Shown piece after piece: positions 32,803 to 43,864 of a DNA stretch of 64,000 bases. Origin of the DNA: Aaosphaeria pasadenensis. Lineage: Eukaryota > Ascomycota > Dothideomycetes > Pleosporales. Within the stretch, counting starts at the first letter, position 1, and each line of letters starts with the position of its first letter. A model generated the notes under the pieces. The model made no database searches. It had not been told where the DNA came from and saw only the letters and a program-made list of their open reading frames with translations. Position numbers and translations under genes: made by a program. The stretch lies in NCBI GenBank assembly GCA_022813625.1, contig JAKLMB010000009.1, positions 868,001 through 932,000 of the forward strand, written 5' to 3'.

Positions 32803-34787
32803 ATGGTTCGTCCTTGTCCCTTCGCCGCCCCCACCACTACCACCATCATGTACATTACAATGTCTGACGTATTACCACCACCACTATTAGGCGTCACTTT
32901 TGCGACAGATTGTCGCTGGCCCACGCGCTAGACACCCCGAAGCTGGACTCGATCTCTGCTACGTCACAGACAACAGTACGTTCGTCTCGTCAAGCAAATC
33001 CCGCCGCTCCACTAACGGCAGCCTCGCGGCTCTCTACAGTTATCGCAACCTCAGGCCCCAGCGGCACCTACCCACAACGGGCATACCGCAACCCGCTCGA
33101 CTCGCTCGTGAAATGGCTCGACGACAAGCACGGCGAAGACTGGGCGATATGGGAGTTCCGCGCCGAGGGCACAGGCTACCCGGACTCGGAGGTCTACAAC
33201 CGCGTCTACCACTACCCGTTCCCAGACCACCACCCGCCGCCCTTCGCGCTGATACCGAACATCATGGCGAGCATGCGCAACTGGCTGCACGAGAAGGAGG
33301 GCAGGGTCGTCGTCGTGCATTGCAAGGCTGGGAAGGGCAGGAGCGGCACGGCGAGTTGTAGTTACTTGATTGCTGAGGAAGGATGGTCGGTTCACAAGGC
33401 TTTGCAGCGGTTCACGGAGAGGAGAATGAGACCGAACATGGGAAAGGGTGTCAGTATCCCGAGTCAGCTCAGGTGGATCAGTTACGTCGAGCGGTGGGCG
33501 AAGCACAAGAAGATCTACCTGGAGAGGAAGGTTGAGATTCTAGAGGTGCACTGCTGGGGGCTAAGAGACGGAGTTAAGATCCAGGTGGAGGGCTTTGTGG
33601 AGGATGGGAAGGTCATTAAGTCGTTCCACACATTCACGAGATCTGAGAGGGAGATTGTGAGGGGCGAGATAGAGAAAGGTGGTGGACTGGCAAGCGTTGT
33701 AGCTGAGGTCATGGACAAGAATGGAATTGGAAGGGCTCTGAGTAAGAAGGGGAGAAAACAAACACCACTCGAGCTGGAGAGCAATGGCACCACGGATGCC
33801 AACGGCGCCGCCGCGAATCCAAAGTCCTCGACCTCTTCTTCCCTGGCTGATCAGACTGATAAAGAGCTCGATGTCGAAGAACCATCTCTTACCAAAGAGG
33901 ATCTCGGCAAAGATGGGAAAGGAGACGTCGTGTTCCGACCTTCAACACGAGTTGTGCTTCCCACGAGCGATATTAACATTGACGTGGAACGTCGCAATAA
34001 GGCAGCTTTTGATCTTACGTACGTCACTGCAGTTGCCCACGTATGGTTCAATGCCTACTTTGAGGGGAACGGTCCGGAACAGGACGGACAGCCGGACGAT
34101 TCGGGTGTGTTTGAAATTACCTGGGATGCAATGGACGGAATCAAAGGAAGCAGTCGGAAAGGCATCCCAGCATTCGATAAGATTGCCATCTTATGGAAAG
34201 CTCTCCCCGACGAGAGCGGGAAGCCTGGCATTGTTATCAGCGAACCAAAAGAGGGCGAAGAAGTGAAGCAGTCGACCCCTGCAGACTGGCAGGGGGAGGA
34301 CAACGTGGCACCCAGCGAAGGTAAAGATCTTGGGTTACGCACATCAAGCCCGGTAGACTCGACTGCCGACATTAGCAAAGCCAGCAGCGTCAAGAGCGGG
34401 AAAAGTGCGCATGCCATCTTGACGGCACCGAGCCCTCAGGAGGGCAGCGCTGCCTGTGTACGTTCGCATGGGCCGAACGGAGAGGATACCATCGAGGATC
34501 CAGGTGACGCCAGCGGGAGCGGGCCGGATGAACAGACGCAGTCCCCCACACCGCCAAGGCTCGCGACCGAGCAGGTGGACGGCACAGCTCAGACCAAGGC
34601 ATCTGCGGGACCTAGCATGCAGCCCGTCAAGTCACACGAATCCGATAGCAGTGGGATCCAAACGGGTGCGGTCTCGCAATACTCGACAGACAGCCTCCCA
34701 GACGGGAAACCCGAGAGCGAACTGAAGAACGCCAAAGAGCACGTCTTGTTCCATATCGGACACAAGAAGAAGCATATGAGCTCTTGA
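32803..34787 (+). CDS. TEP1: PTEN-type phosphatase (TEP1)
   Basis: This is a dual-specificity/PIP3 phosphatase of the PTEN family. Exons 32803-32805, 32891-32975 and 33040-34787 give 611 aa. The first coding exon is only the ATG, followed by a GTTCGT donor. The spliced start is MASLLRQIVAGPRARHP, the expected fungal PTEN N-terminus. The catalytic loop HCKAGKGRSGT puts Cys124 and Arg130, and the general acid Asp92 (YPFPDHHPP), at the same numbers as human PTEN. A C2 domain follows from about residue 200 (EILEVHCWGLRDGVKIQVEG). It is interrupted by a disordered Ser/Asp/Lys-rich insert at about 290-345 and resumes with WFNAYFEG and FDKIAILWKA. The last ~180 residues are a disordered Ser/Pro/Glu tail ending HIGHKKKHMSS. 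Catalytic residues are intact, so activity is expected. Confidence 0.95.
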
Positions 34788-37700
34788 GGTTGGACGTGGA
34801 CAACTCAAGGCCATTGAATGCTACGAGGGCCGTTCCAGGACTGTGGACACAGGCTCGTTTGGGACTCTGCTCCGCGATGTTGTGTATCTGTTGAGCAACG
34901 TTCTCATCGGTGTTGGCATCCTGTCAGACGATTGCGGCTTCGATTTGGCGTTGTCAGCATGAGCAGGATGACATGTTATTCGTGTGGAAGCGCTCGTACA
35001 GTAGAGGAGCGAGAAAGGAGGTGAACAAGGGAATATCTTTCTTGTCGCCTTGTTATTTAAGAGGGATCTGCTGGTTGGCCGCGCAGACAAGATTCGTATC
35101 TTGGAGTCTACATGGCTCAACCAGACAGGCGGTAAAACCAGGCGAACGCGAAGCATGATGCGTTGGACGAGTGAGTGGAAGGAAGCAGGTTAGACGGCTT
35201 GGCCCCAATGATCAACAAGCGTATCACGCTGGTACTTTGACATTCCCGGGGTCAGATGTGGTCGTAGCATGCATTGACGAGGTCCCGGGCGTTTCTTAGT
35301 GCGTAGAGGGACCGGAGAACGGCGTGCAAAGATGAGTTGACTTGAGTGGAGTGGGATTGACCATTGATCTCCGCGGTTCTGCTGTGAATTGGATATACCA
35401 CTTTTGGGTAACGGTGTTAGGGGGTTTCGTTGTTGTAGCATGCATTTCACAGTACTACCTATGCTTTCTATTTTACAAGACGAAGAATGAAGGATGACTA
35501 CATACATACACACAGAAGAAGTTGGCGACTGCCATTTGTACGGTACATATACATATCTGAGCATAGATTATTATTTTGTGTCGTTTCTCGGTTTTGTGCA
35601 ATGCCATCTAGGTAAATTGACCCTAGCTCTGGGGGCTGAACTAGCATCAAGATGCACAATCTTCCTTGTACAATGAATCAATTGCACAGCAGTAGCTGTA
35701 GTCGTCAACTAATACCAACATCATGTGTGTTCAATAAAGACGTCGAGGCGGTGAGCAATGCCAAAGCCATTAAGCATGTCTAGCATTCCCTCCAATGTCA
35801 CTCCCATCACACCACGCCTTACCCAATTAGAACCGATCTAGCGCGAGCGTCCGCCTCACTATTGACGTTCGAACGTAGACGAAGCCATGCAACAGCATGC
35901 AACGACAACAACCTGCGTGTATCGCCAGCATTCACTCTGCGGCTTGACGCCTTCTTTCTTCCACCCGTCCATTGATTCGTCGAGTAACGAGTTAGCCGGA
36001 CAATGAATACCCTGGTGGACGCCAGAAGAAGGCATCACTCGAAGATGCGAGATGCATTCCAATGTACATACATGGTTAACACCTCCCCACGAGGGTTAAG
36101 TAGCTAAGTTACAGGGTTTCCGGTATCGGTTAGAACCATTATTTGCACATCTAACACTCGTCCTCGCTGCAAACGTAACTATAATGATTCCCAATCCTTC
36201 CAGTCAAGAAATCTCACGTATATTAAAACGCCCCTGGTGTCCCCCCCTGCGTGTGCCCTGGCGGAAAGAACGGGCTGTTTGGCTGAAAAGAATAGAAAAG
36301 AGTGTTAAGAGCAAAGGAAAGAGAGAGAGGATATTAAACTGCCTTACGGGTGTGGGTTCGTTTTTATTCGTTGCCTTAACTACTTGCCTCATCTTCTATT
36401 CTTATTTAGGGGGGATTCGAAGAGGCCAATTGCTTCACTTCTTCTTTCTTTTAATCTCAACCTTGCTTGCTGGGCAGGTCAATTTCACAGGGAGAACGGA
36501 CGAAGTTGGCGGAAACGTCTGGATACCGATCAACTTGCCTGCCTGCTTGCTGTCACTGCTGCAGGTGAGACTGGACGACAAGACAACACCAGCTGTTCGA
36601 TACTAATCACGACTACCCACGTACTACGAGACCGCGTGTGCGTGTGTAATGCTGCATCACTGACAGCCAGCCAGCCCTCCGCGTCCTCGTCCTTGCGTCT
36701 TCGGGTATGCAAATCATCTCCCAGCCAGCCGCGAGCAATTGATTACGTGCATAGGCATAGCATAGCATAGCATAGCGAAAGTCAGAAAAAACAAGGCTGC
36801 CGAGTAAAGGAACAGTTCACTTCGCTTAGGGACAAGAGAGAAGGCATTGGCTGGGATCGAAACGAGGACCTGGTCATCTGGATTCTGGAAAAACGAGGCG
36901 TAGGCTGGTCTGGGTGTTCCGAAGGGTTGGGGTGAATGCTGCCGTGCGACCGATTGCAAAGTTTAAGCTTCACGATCGTTTTCTGTCAGAGAGGGACGAG
37001 AGGGGGAGTTCGAAGGCCAGGCGAATCAGTCAGTTGATCAGTCAAGTCCTTCCGAAGTGTTGACTGGCAGTATCGTTGTCTGTCTGCCTGGAATTCCCGT
37101 GTGAGGCTGGCTTCCTTGTGATATTGTTCACTTTTCAGCTCGAATTTTCTCTTACTTCCAGTCTCTTCCGAAGAGAATATATATATCGGTCTAAGAGGCA
37201 GGATTTAACGCAACAAAGCAACAATACCAAGCTTATTTGCCGGAAAATCCCATCTACATTTTCGAAACAACGCCTCACTTTTCCATCTCTCGAACAGCCC
37301 TGTACCTGGACGAGGGAAAGGAAGCCTAGGACTAAGAGAAGGTACGTATGCCACCGTCTACTGAGTCAGTGTTCTTGTGTCACATTCACGGAAACGCACA
37401 TACACTCTTCGATCTCAGACCCGGCCAGGCATCTCACTGCCTCGTGCGTTGCGTTTGCGTGCGTGGACCATAACGTTGGGCTAATTCGTTAATCTTAAGT
37501 CTCTGCTTGTATTGCCAAAAGCCGCCCTTTAAATCTCGCTCTCCCCGCCCTCGTGATCATCAAAAAGCCCGATTTCCATCGCCCCAACAGTTACACGGCG
37601 CACGCACGCACATCGATTGCTGGAAGTGGATTACGCACAAACGTTACACGCCCCACGGCTAGTTGCACGAAATCGGAAACCTGTCGTACTTTTTGACATC

Positions 37701-38190
37701 TTGGAGATCTTAGAGAAAAAAGATTCCCGCGATTCCGGAACGGAAAGGAAAAGGTGTGAGACATTTTCTTTTTCCTGAACCACTTCTGAGAAATCCGAAG
37801 GTTCTGGGAGAGGTCTTGGTCTTGTTTTTATAGAGCGAAGACTCACACACTTTTGCACGCACGTTCCCCGCACAATTGGAAGACTGTGCGTGGGGAAATT
37901 ACTTGCGGTTGCCTGCATTCTTGTCTGCCTAGCTTGCGGCGAACTTGAAGTGGGATTTCTATTGTTCTCTGGGGAGAGGAAGGGAAATAGGCTAGTGCTG
38001 CCTTCTTCTGCTTCTTCATCACTTCTGAAACCTTTCTTGCTTGCACATATATATACCCACAGTGTGTGCTCGAAGTTGTCCTTTTAGTGTCTCATAGTCT
38101 TCTGAGACGGAGAGAAAGAGACACAGTGCTGGAAGGCAACTACACACAATCCGGTCACCAAAGACATACACAAACACAGACACAGCATCT
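34788..38190. other. Gene-poor stretch, 3.4 kb
   Basis: This is the longest gap in the window. It contains the PTEN 3' UTR and the upstream region of the AAA+ gene. Many small frames occur, but none has a convincing start, composition or domain. An ATAGC pentamer repeat lies at 36751-36776. Splice-like signals are scattered in 37000-38100, so a long spliced 5' leader of the AAA+ gene or a non-coding transcript is possible but not shown. Confidence 0.4.
36751..36776. repeat. ATAGC pentanucleotide repeat
   Basis: About five ATAGC or ATAGGC units in tandem lie inside the gene-poor stretch. A simple sequence repeat with no evident role. Confidence 0.8.
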
Positions 38191-41100
38191 ATGTCTCCAA
38201 GACAGCAAATACCACCACAACCACCACCACCACAAACCTCCGCCTCAAAAGCAATCAACCCCACAACCGACCCCAACACCCCAAACAACTGCACCACCAA
38301 CACTTCAAAACCACAAAAAGACGTCCTGGAACCAGCATCCCCCACAAAAGACACTTCCACCTCATCACTATCCTCACCCATCATCACACTCCCCACACCA
38401 CCACCCTCCTCCTCCTCGCCATCAACACCCACCACAACACCAGACCAAACCACAACACTGCAGAGCAAAATGCCATCCACCACCACCCCAATCCCCACGC
38501 CCCCTTCCTCCCCGGCACAGGACACCGGCGCGTCGACGCCGTCAACGTCTGCCACTGCTGGCGTGCAGGCCGAACAGCAAGGCACGTCTGCGGACAAAAC
38601 GCCCGGGGACATTGCGTCCGTCGCCGCTGGGGAGAAGCAGAAGGCGTCCAAGGCGAAGACGAAGGCGAAGAAGGGCGTCAAGGCGTCGGAAGTTAAGAAG
38701 AGTTCAATGAAGGAGAAGAGGAAAGGTGGGAAGAAGGCTGCTGCTGTCGTTGTGGATGACGATGATGATTCGGACGATGAGGACGAGAGTGGAGATGAGG
38801 AGGATAGCTCTAGCGAGAGTGAGAGCGAGGGGGAGAAGAAGAGGAGGAGGAAGGGGAAGGCTGCTGCTGCGGCTGCGGCTGCTGCGAAGAAGAGGAAGGA
38901 GAAGGAGAGGAAGGCGAAGGAGGCGAAGAGGAATGTCAAGGTGAAGAAGGGGGGTAAGTCGAAGAAGAGTGCGAAGAAGGCGGAGGAGAGCTCGAGTGAG
39001 GAGTCGGAGAGCGATAGCGAGAGCGAGGAGTCTGAGGACAGCGATTCGTCTGAGAGTGAGGTCCCGGTCAAGAAGTCGAAGAAGGTGAAGGGTAAGGCGA
39101 AGACGAAAGTGAGCAGGAAGACGAAGACGAAGAAGAGTAAGGGGAAGAAGGTGGTGGAGGTTTCGAGCGAGGAGTCTGATTCGGATTCTTCCGACTCATC
39201 CGCCTCGTCCTCGTCGTCTTCGTCGTCCAGTGATTCCGACTCCGATTCTTCAGTCGCCTCGAAGCGCCACAGCAAGACGAAGTCCAAGAAGTCCAAGAAG
39301 TCCAAGAAACATGCATCCGCGGCCAGCTCAACCCAATCGTCGACCTCAGAAGAGACGTACATCGAGACTGCAGCAACAACGCCCCTCGAGCCGCCGCCAC
39401 CGGCCCCGGGACCGACCGCCGATCAGATACAAGAGCAGATCATCGTCCGGCAGAACGAGATCGCGCAGCTGCTGAACATGGCGGCGAGCAAAGCGGTGCC
39501 TCCGCCTCTACCACCCGCGCTACTTCCGCCGGTTCCTCCTCCCAAGGTGAGCGAGAAGAAGGAAGCGAAGAAGGTGAAGCAGAAACCGGAGTTCAAGCGC
39601 GTGGATCAAATTTGGGATTGTAAGTTTCCTTGCGTAGTAGATACAGAGTTTCGGGGAAGTCTGCTAATATCATTCAAACAGCTAAGCTCCGTGACTACAA
39701 GTACACCGAGAGCGCGGAGGAGAAGAAAGACGATATCGATAGTGTAAGTGATTGCACCGATTCATTGTCGAAGAAGAAAAAAGTAGTTCAAGTTGGAAAT
39801 GGTATTCCCCGGCAAACAACCTTGGATCAATGCTAACCATTCGGCAGGTCTTCACGGTGCGACGGAAGTTCAACTGGGAGAATAAGTATCAGTACACGCT
39901 CGTCGACATTAAGTCGCATTTCCTTCGAGACGCGCTCCAGGTCATCTTGAAGGATGTAAAGGGGCAGTCCTTGGTGGAAGATGCGCCATCGGTAGGTATA
40001 CTGTGTTCGTGGTTTAGAGGCATAAGGCTTATGATTTATAGATTGACCCGCACCTGCTCTTTCTCTATTATGATGAGATCAAGACCTACTACCGGAAGAC
40101 GCTCAAGAGACAACTCAAGAAAGAAAGGAAACGGAAACAGCAGAAGCGAATCACCGAACAAATTGCACACTGCAAGCTCCTCGCCAGTTACATCGACCAC
40201 GACTTCGCAAAGACGAGAAAGACGCTCACGCCGATGCTCAAGGCCGGAAACATCACATTCGAACTGATCTGGGCGCTCTTCAAGCCCAACACGGTCGCCT
40301 ACACGCCAACGTACGGGAACAAGGACGACCCGCGCTGCTTCAAAGTCGACTACTGCTTCAAGGAGACCGACTTCATGGACCAGGAGTGGTGGACCATTGA
40401 GGGGCGGTACCTGGAGTACGACGGGAAGAAGTTCGGGCTCGGAGACCACGCTGTGAGGATCGATCACTTCAAGGGGACGCGCAAGATTGCGAGTCTGTCG
40501 GCGCTTCCTCTCGTGCACCACAAGAATGCGGAGACGCTGCGCACAGAGCTGATCGAGCGGGGCAAGAAGTTCGTTGCTCTTCAGGGCATGAACTACAGGT
40601 TTCACAAGGGACTTGCGTACTTGAAGAAGAAGCGGACGGTTGCGAAGATCAATATCAATGGTAGGGTGATGGTGGATCCGGCCATCTTCCGTCGCATCAA
40701 CCCCAACTACCCGCTCTCATACCTGAAGCACAAGGAAGATGAGGGAGAAGATTCCGAGGACGAGGAGGAAGAATGCGGGTGCGATGAGTCGGACGACGAG
40801 GACTCGGATGACGAGCAGAGGATGAAAATCGTGGTATACCGAGACCGCAAAGGGCACCTGCACGTTCTGAGCGTACCCGATGATGAAGACGAGAACGACA
40901 TCCAGAGGCAGAAGCTCGAAGCGCTCGAGAACGCCGAAGACGGCTCACTGCACACATTCACGCAAGAGGAGCTCCTCATCGCGTCCCCCGTCGTCCTGGG
41001 CTTCGCCTTCTCCGAGAAACTCTGGCTCGAATTCTCCCTCTCCGGCATCGCGGAGATCGAATGGAACAGCGACGCCTTCGACTCGCTCGTCCTCCGCTCC

Positions 41101-41930
41101 GACATCAAGCAGAACCTCAAAGGCCTCGTCTCTTCGCACCGCTTCAACGCCGCCAAGACAATCGACGACGTGATCCAAGGCAAAGGCAAAGGCCTCAACG
41201 TCGTCCTCCACGGCCCGCCCGGCGTCGGCAAGACCCTCACCGGCGAGTCCATAGCCGACTTCCTGCAGTGCCCCTTATACGCCGTGTCCGCCGGCGAACT
41301 CGGCACCAACTCGCGCGCCCTGGAATCCGACCTGCAGCGCATAATGGACATAACGCACTCGTGGGGCGCGATCCTGCTCCTCGACGAAGCCGACGTCTTC
41401 CTCGAGCAGCGCCAGCCCCAGGACATCCACCGCAACTCCCTCGTCTCCGTCTTCCTGCGCCTCACAGAGTACTACCAGGGCATCATGTTCATGACGACCA
41501 ACCGCGTCGCCACCTTCGACGAGGCGTTCCAGAGCCGCATCCACATGGGCATCAAGTACGAGAACCTGACCGGCAAGGCCCGCCGCGAGATCTGGATGCA
41601 CCACGTGCATAAGATCGAGAAGCTGGATGACCAGGAGAGTCTGCCGTTCAAGGACGTCGACTTCGATGAGTTGAGCAAGAAGGTGCTGAATGGGCGTCAG
41701 GTATGTTTCCCCTTCCCCCCCTCCTTTTCTATCTATCTACCACCAAATCAAATCACTAACGAGATACGTAGATCAAAAACACAGTCATAACAGCCCAATC
41801 CATCGCCCTCGCAGAGGAAACACCCTTCTCCCTCTCCCACGTCAAGCGCGTCCTCAACGTCGCAGAGGACTTTGAAAACGACATGCGCGGCGGGTCGGGC
41901 TACCGCGACGCGATGAGGCAGTATACGTGA
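38191..41930 (+). CDS. Large AAA+ ATPase with DUF7025-like domain and low-complexity N-terminus
   Basis: A fungal AAA+ ATPase of the group that carries a DUF7025-type domain before the motor. The cellular role of this group is not established. Exons 38191-39619, 39682-39743, 39848-39991, 40042-41700 and 41772-41930 give 1150 aa. Residues 1-~440 are disordered: Pro/Thr-rich, then alternating Lys blocks and Ser/Glu/Asp blocks (KKSKKVKGKAKTK; SSSSSSSSSD). A conserved region starts near 455 (VDQIWD, VFTVRRKFNWENKYQYTLVD) and continues through HLLFLYYDEIKTYYR and FKVDYCFKETDFMDQEWW. An acidic DSEDEEEECGCDESDDEDSD patch splits it. The motor has Walker A GPPGVGKT (Lys942), Walker B LLLDEAD (Asp993-Glu994), the sensor-1 MTTNR and an FQSRIHMGIKY region. 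The nucleotide-binding residues are intact. The Lys/Ser/Glu tracts suggest nuclear location, which is inference. Confidence 0.9.
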
Positions 41931-42731
41931 TCTTTTCTTCTCGACAACCCTTTTGAGCCTTCCTTTTCTTTTTCACCTGTTTGGGAATTACGATTAAGGG
42001 GATTAGGGAGAGGGCTGGGAAGAGCGGGAGTAGAGGCGTCTTGATTATCTTTTTTCTTGAAGATACGGTTATTATGGTTATGGATGTGCGGACGAGACGA
42101 TGATTACGATAAAAGATTGGACATTACATGGCACTAAACACGGATACGAATACAAATACAAGCAACACCACTACGGATTACAACGACAAGGACCTACGAA
42201 CTCAACTTTTCACCAAATTGAACACGATTGCGCCCAAGAAAGGAATACACAACAGAGACGAAGGCACAGAGACGAAGGCAGAAGGATCAGGGAATTGATT
42301 CATGTACATATAACCTCTCCAATTTCCAATTTCTCTCCACTTTTTTTTCCTTTTGTCTTCTCTTTTGTGAATCATAAAAAGTAAGGTGGGTTAGGTTAGG
42401 TTAGAAATACGAACGTGAAACGGGAATGGGAATGGAAATGGAACAAGAGGGGAAATCTCATCTCTTTTTATAGTTGGCATTTGCGGAGTTATGAAGGCAT
42501 GTGATGTGAGATTGGAATTTCTTGGTAAGTGTTTTTTGGGATTCATTTGTGAGTGGTAAGGTAATGGTATCTACTATGTACAAATTTGCAAAGCCCGATG
42601 CATGCATGCTATGGACAAGAAGCCATTTTTTGAGGATATGCGTGAAAAGTTTCGTCATCAAAACGTCGAAGGATGAGCGTACAAGAAAAAAGAGAAAGAA
42701 AGTAACATGCGACTACGAATGCGGATCAGAT
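41931..42731. other. Intergenic between convergent genes
   Basis: The 3' UTRs of the AAA+ ATPase and the dioxygenase meet here. A short GGTTAGGTTAGGTTAG run at 42388-42404 resembles telomeric sequence but is TTAGG rather than TTAGGG and far too short. Nothing else is seen. Confidence 0.5.
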
Positions 42732-43864
42732 TTAGAATTTATTCTGGTTAGCATTGCCCATCAACATAGTCGAATCGGGCTTGTACTTCTTCGACACGAG
42801 CCTGACGTTGTACTCGACATCCAAGATGGCGCCATTGGGCTCGTCCTTGACGGGGTTGAAGTACAGCAGCAAGTCGTCCTTGACAGCGCACGCGGTGTCG
42901 GTCTCGAGGTAAGGGTCGTCGCTGGGGTATAGCTGCGCAGTGACGCCGACGTAGTCGTCGTGCGTGACCATCATGTGGATGTGGGCGGGCCTGTACGGGT
43001 GCCTCTTCATGATGCGGAGGAGCTCTGCGGACGGGCCCGACGTGTCGATTGCGTACTCGGTGGGCTTGAGGCAGTAGAACCAGAAGCGGCCCTCGGCGTC
43101 CGTCTTGAACTTTCCGCGGAGGTTGTGCCGCGTCTGGTTCTCAGGGTCGAACACGTCGTATTTGCCGTTGGTGGATGCTTGCCACATGTCGAATACGGCG
43201 TTCGGGATGCCCTTGCCGGTGTCGACGTCCCGGATCACGCCGTGGAATTTTGTGAGTTGCCCGTCCTTGGGCATGTTTTGCACGACGGAGGCGCCGAGCT
43301 CGCGGAAGGGGGTCTCGGGCGACCAGAAGGGGCCGAGGATGGTGGAGGAGGTGGGCTCTTTGCCTTCGTCGGTTTGGATCTTGTGGTTGATTTCGTCGAC
43401 GAGTCTGGTCAGGCGTTGTTAGCAATTGCATTCGTATATTGTTAATGTGGATTTGGGGGGTGGGTTGATTGCGATTGCAAATTAATTATGGCGGGGTAAT
43501 CCCATTCCATACATAACGCAATCGCAACAAAGTATCAATTGCGGATATACGAGATATCTACTTACGATTCAATTCCGAGAATGTCGCAGACTCGCCATGT
43601 CTCGTTCCTGTTCTTCTTGTATGCCTGGCCGAGGGAGTTGATGTAGTTGACGCCAATGACCCATTCGTCCTGTGTGAGCTCGACCTCACGGCAGAAGTCA
43701 TGCATGTGGCGGATGAGGGATGTGAGGATGACCTTTTGTCGGGGGTCGGTCTCTGGGCTCATGAGGCCGATGACATGGTCTGTGAAGTTGGGGTCGAACT
43801 TGGATTTGCCGTTGGTCTGGGGGGCAGCGCCATTGACGCCGTTGGTGCCGTTTGTGGTGGCCAT
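42732..43864 (-). CDS. Intradiol ring-cleavage dioxygenase (catechol/hydroxyquinol 1,2-dioxygenase type)
   Basis: This is an Fe(III) dioxygenase that opens catechol-type rings between the two hydroxyls, feeding the 3-oxoadipate pathway. Exons 43566-43864 and 42732-43404 give 323 aa, the usual length. The N-terminal helical dimerisation part is present (RHMHDFCREVELTQDEW; WRVCDILGIES, LVDEIN). The family signature around GVIRDVDTGKGIPNAVFDMW is clear. The expected iron ligands are all found with normal spacing: Tyr182, Tyr217, His241 and His243 (HPYRPAHIH). There is no signal peptide, so it is cytosolic. The ATG at 43864 is the first in frame and precedes a Gly/Asn-rich leader. Catechol versus hydroxyquinol preference cannot be read from the sequence. 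No other ring-degradation gene is adjacent. Confidence 0.94.

Noticed and set aside
36184..36606. 140-codon frame with a hydrophobic stretch in the gene-poor gap
   Set aside because: Atypical composition and no homology-like features; the hydrophobic part comes from T-rich sequence.
38019..39362. 447-codon minus-strand frame opposite the AAA+ gene
   Set aside because: Phe/Leu/Ser runs mirror the Lys/Glu/Ser tracts of the true gene; the plus-strand frame continues into conserved domains.
42388..42404. Telomere-like TTAGG repeats
   Set aside because: Fewer than four units, TTAGG rather than TTAGGG, and inside a gene-dense region between two 3' UTRs.
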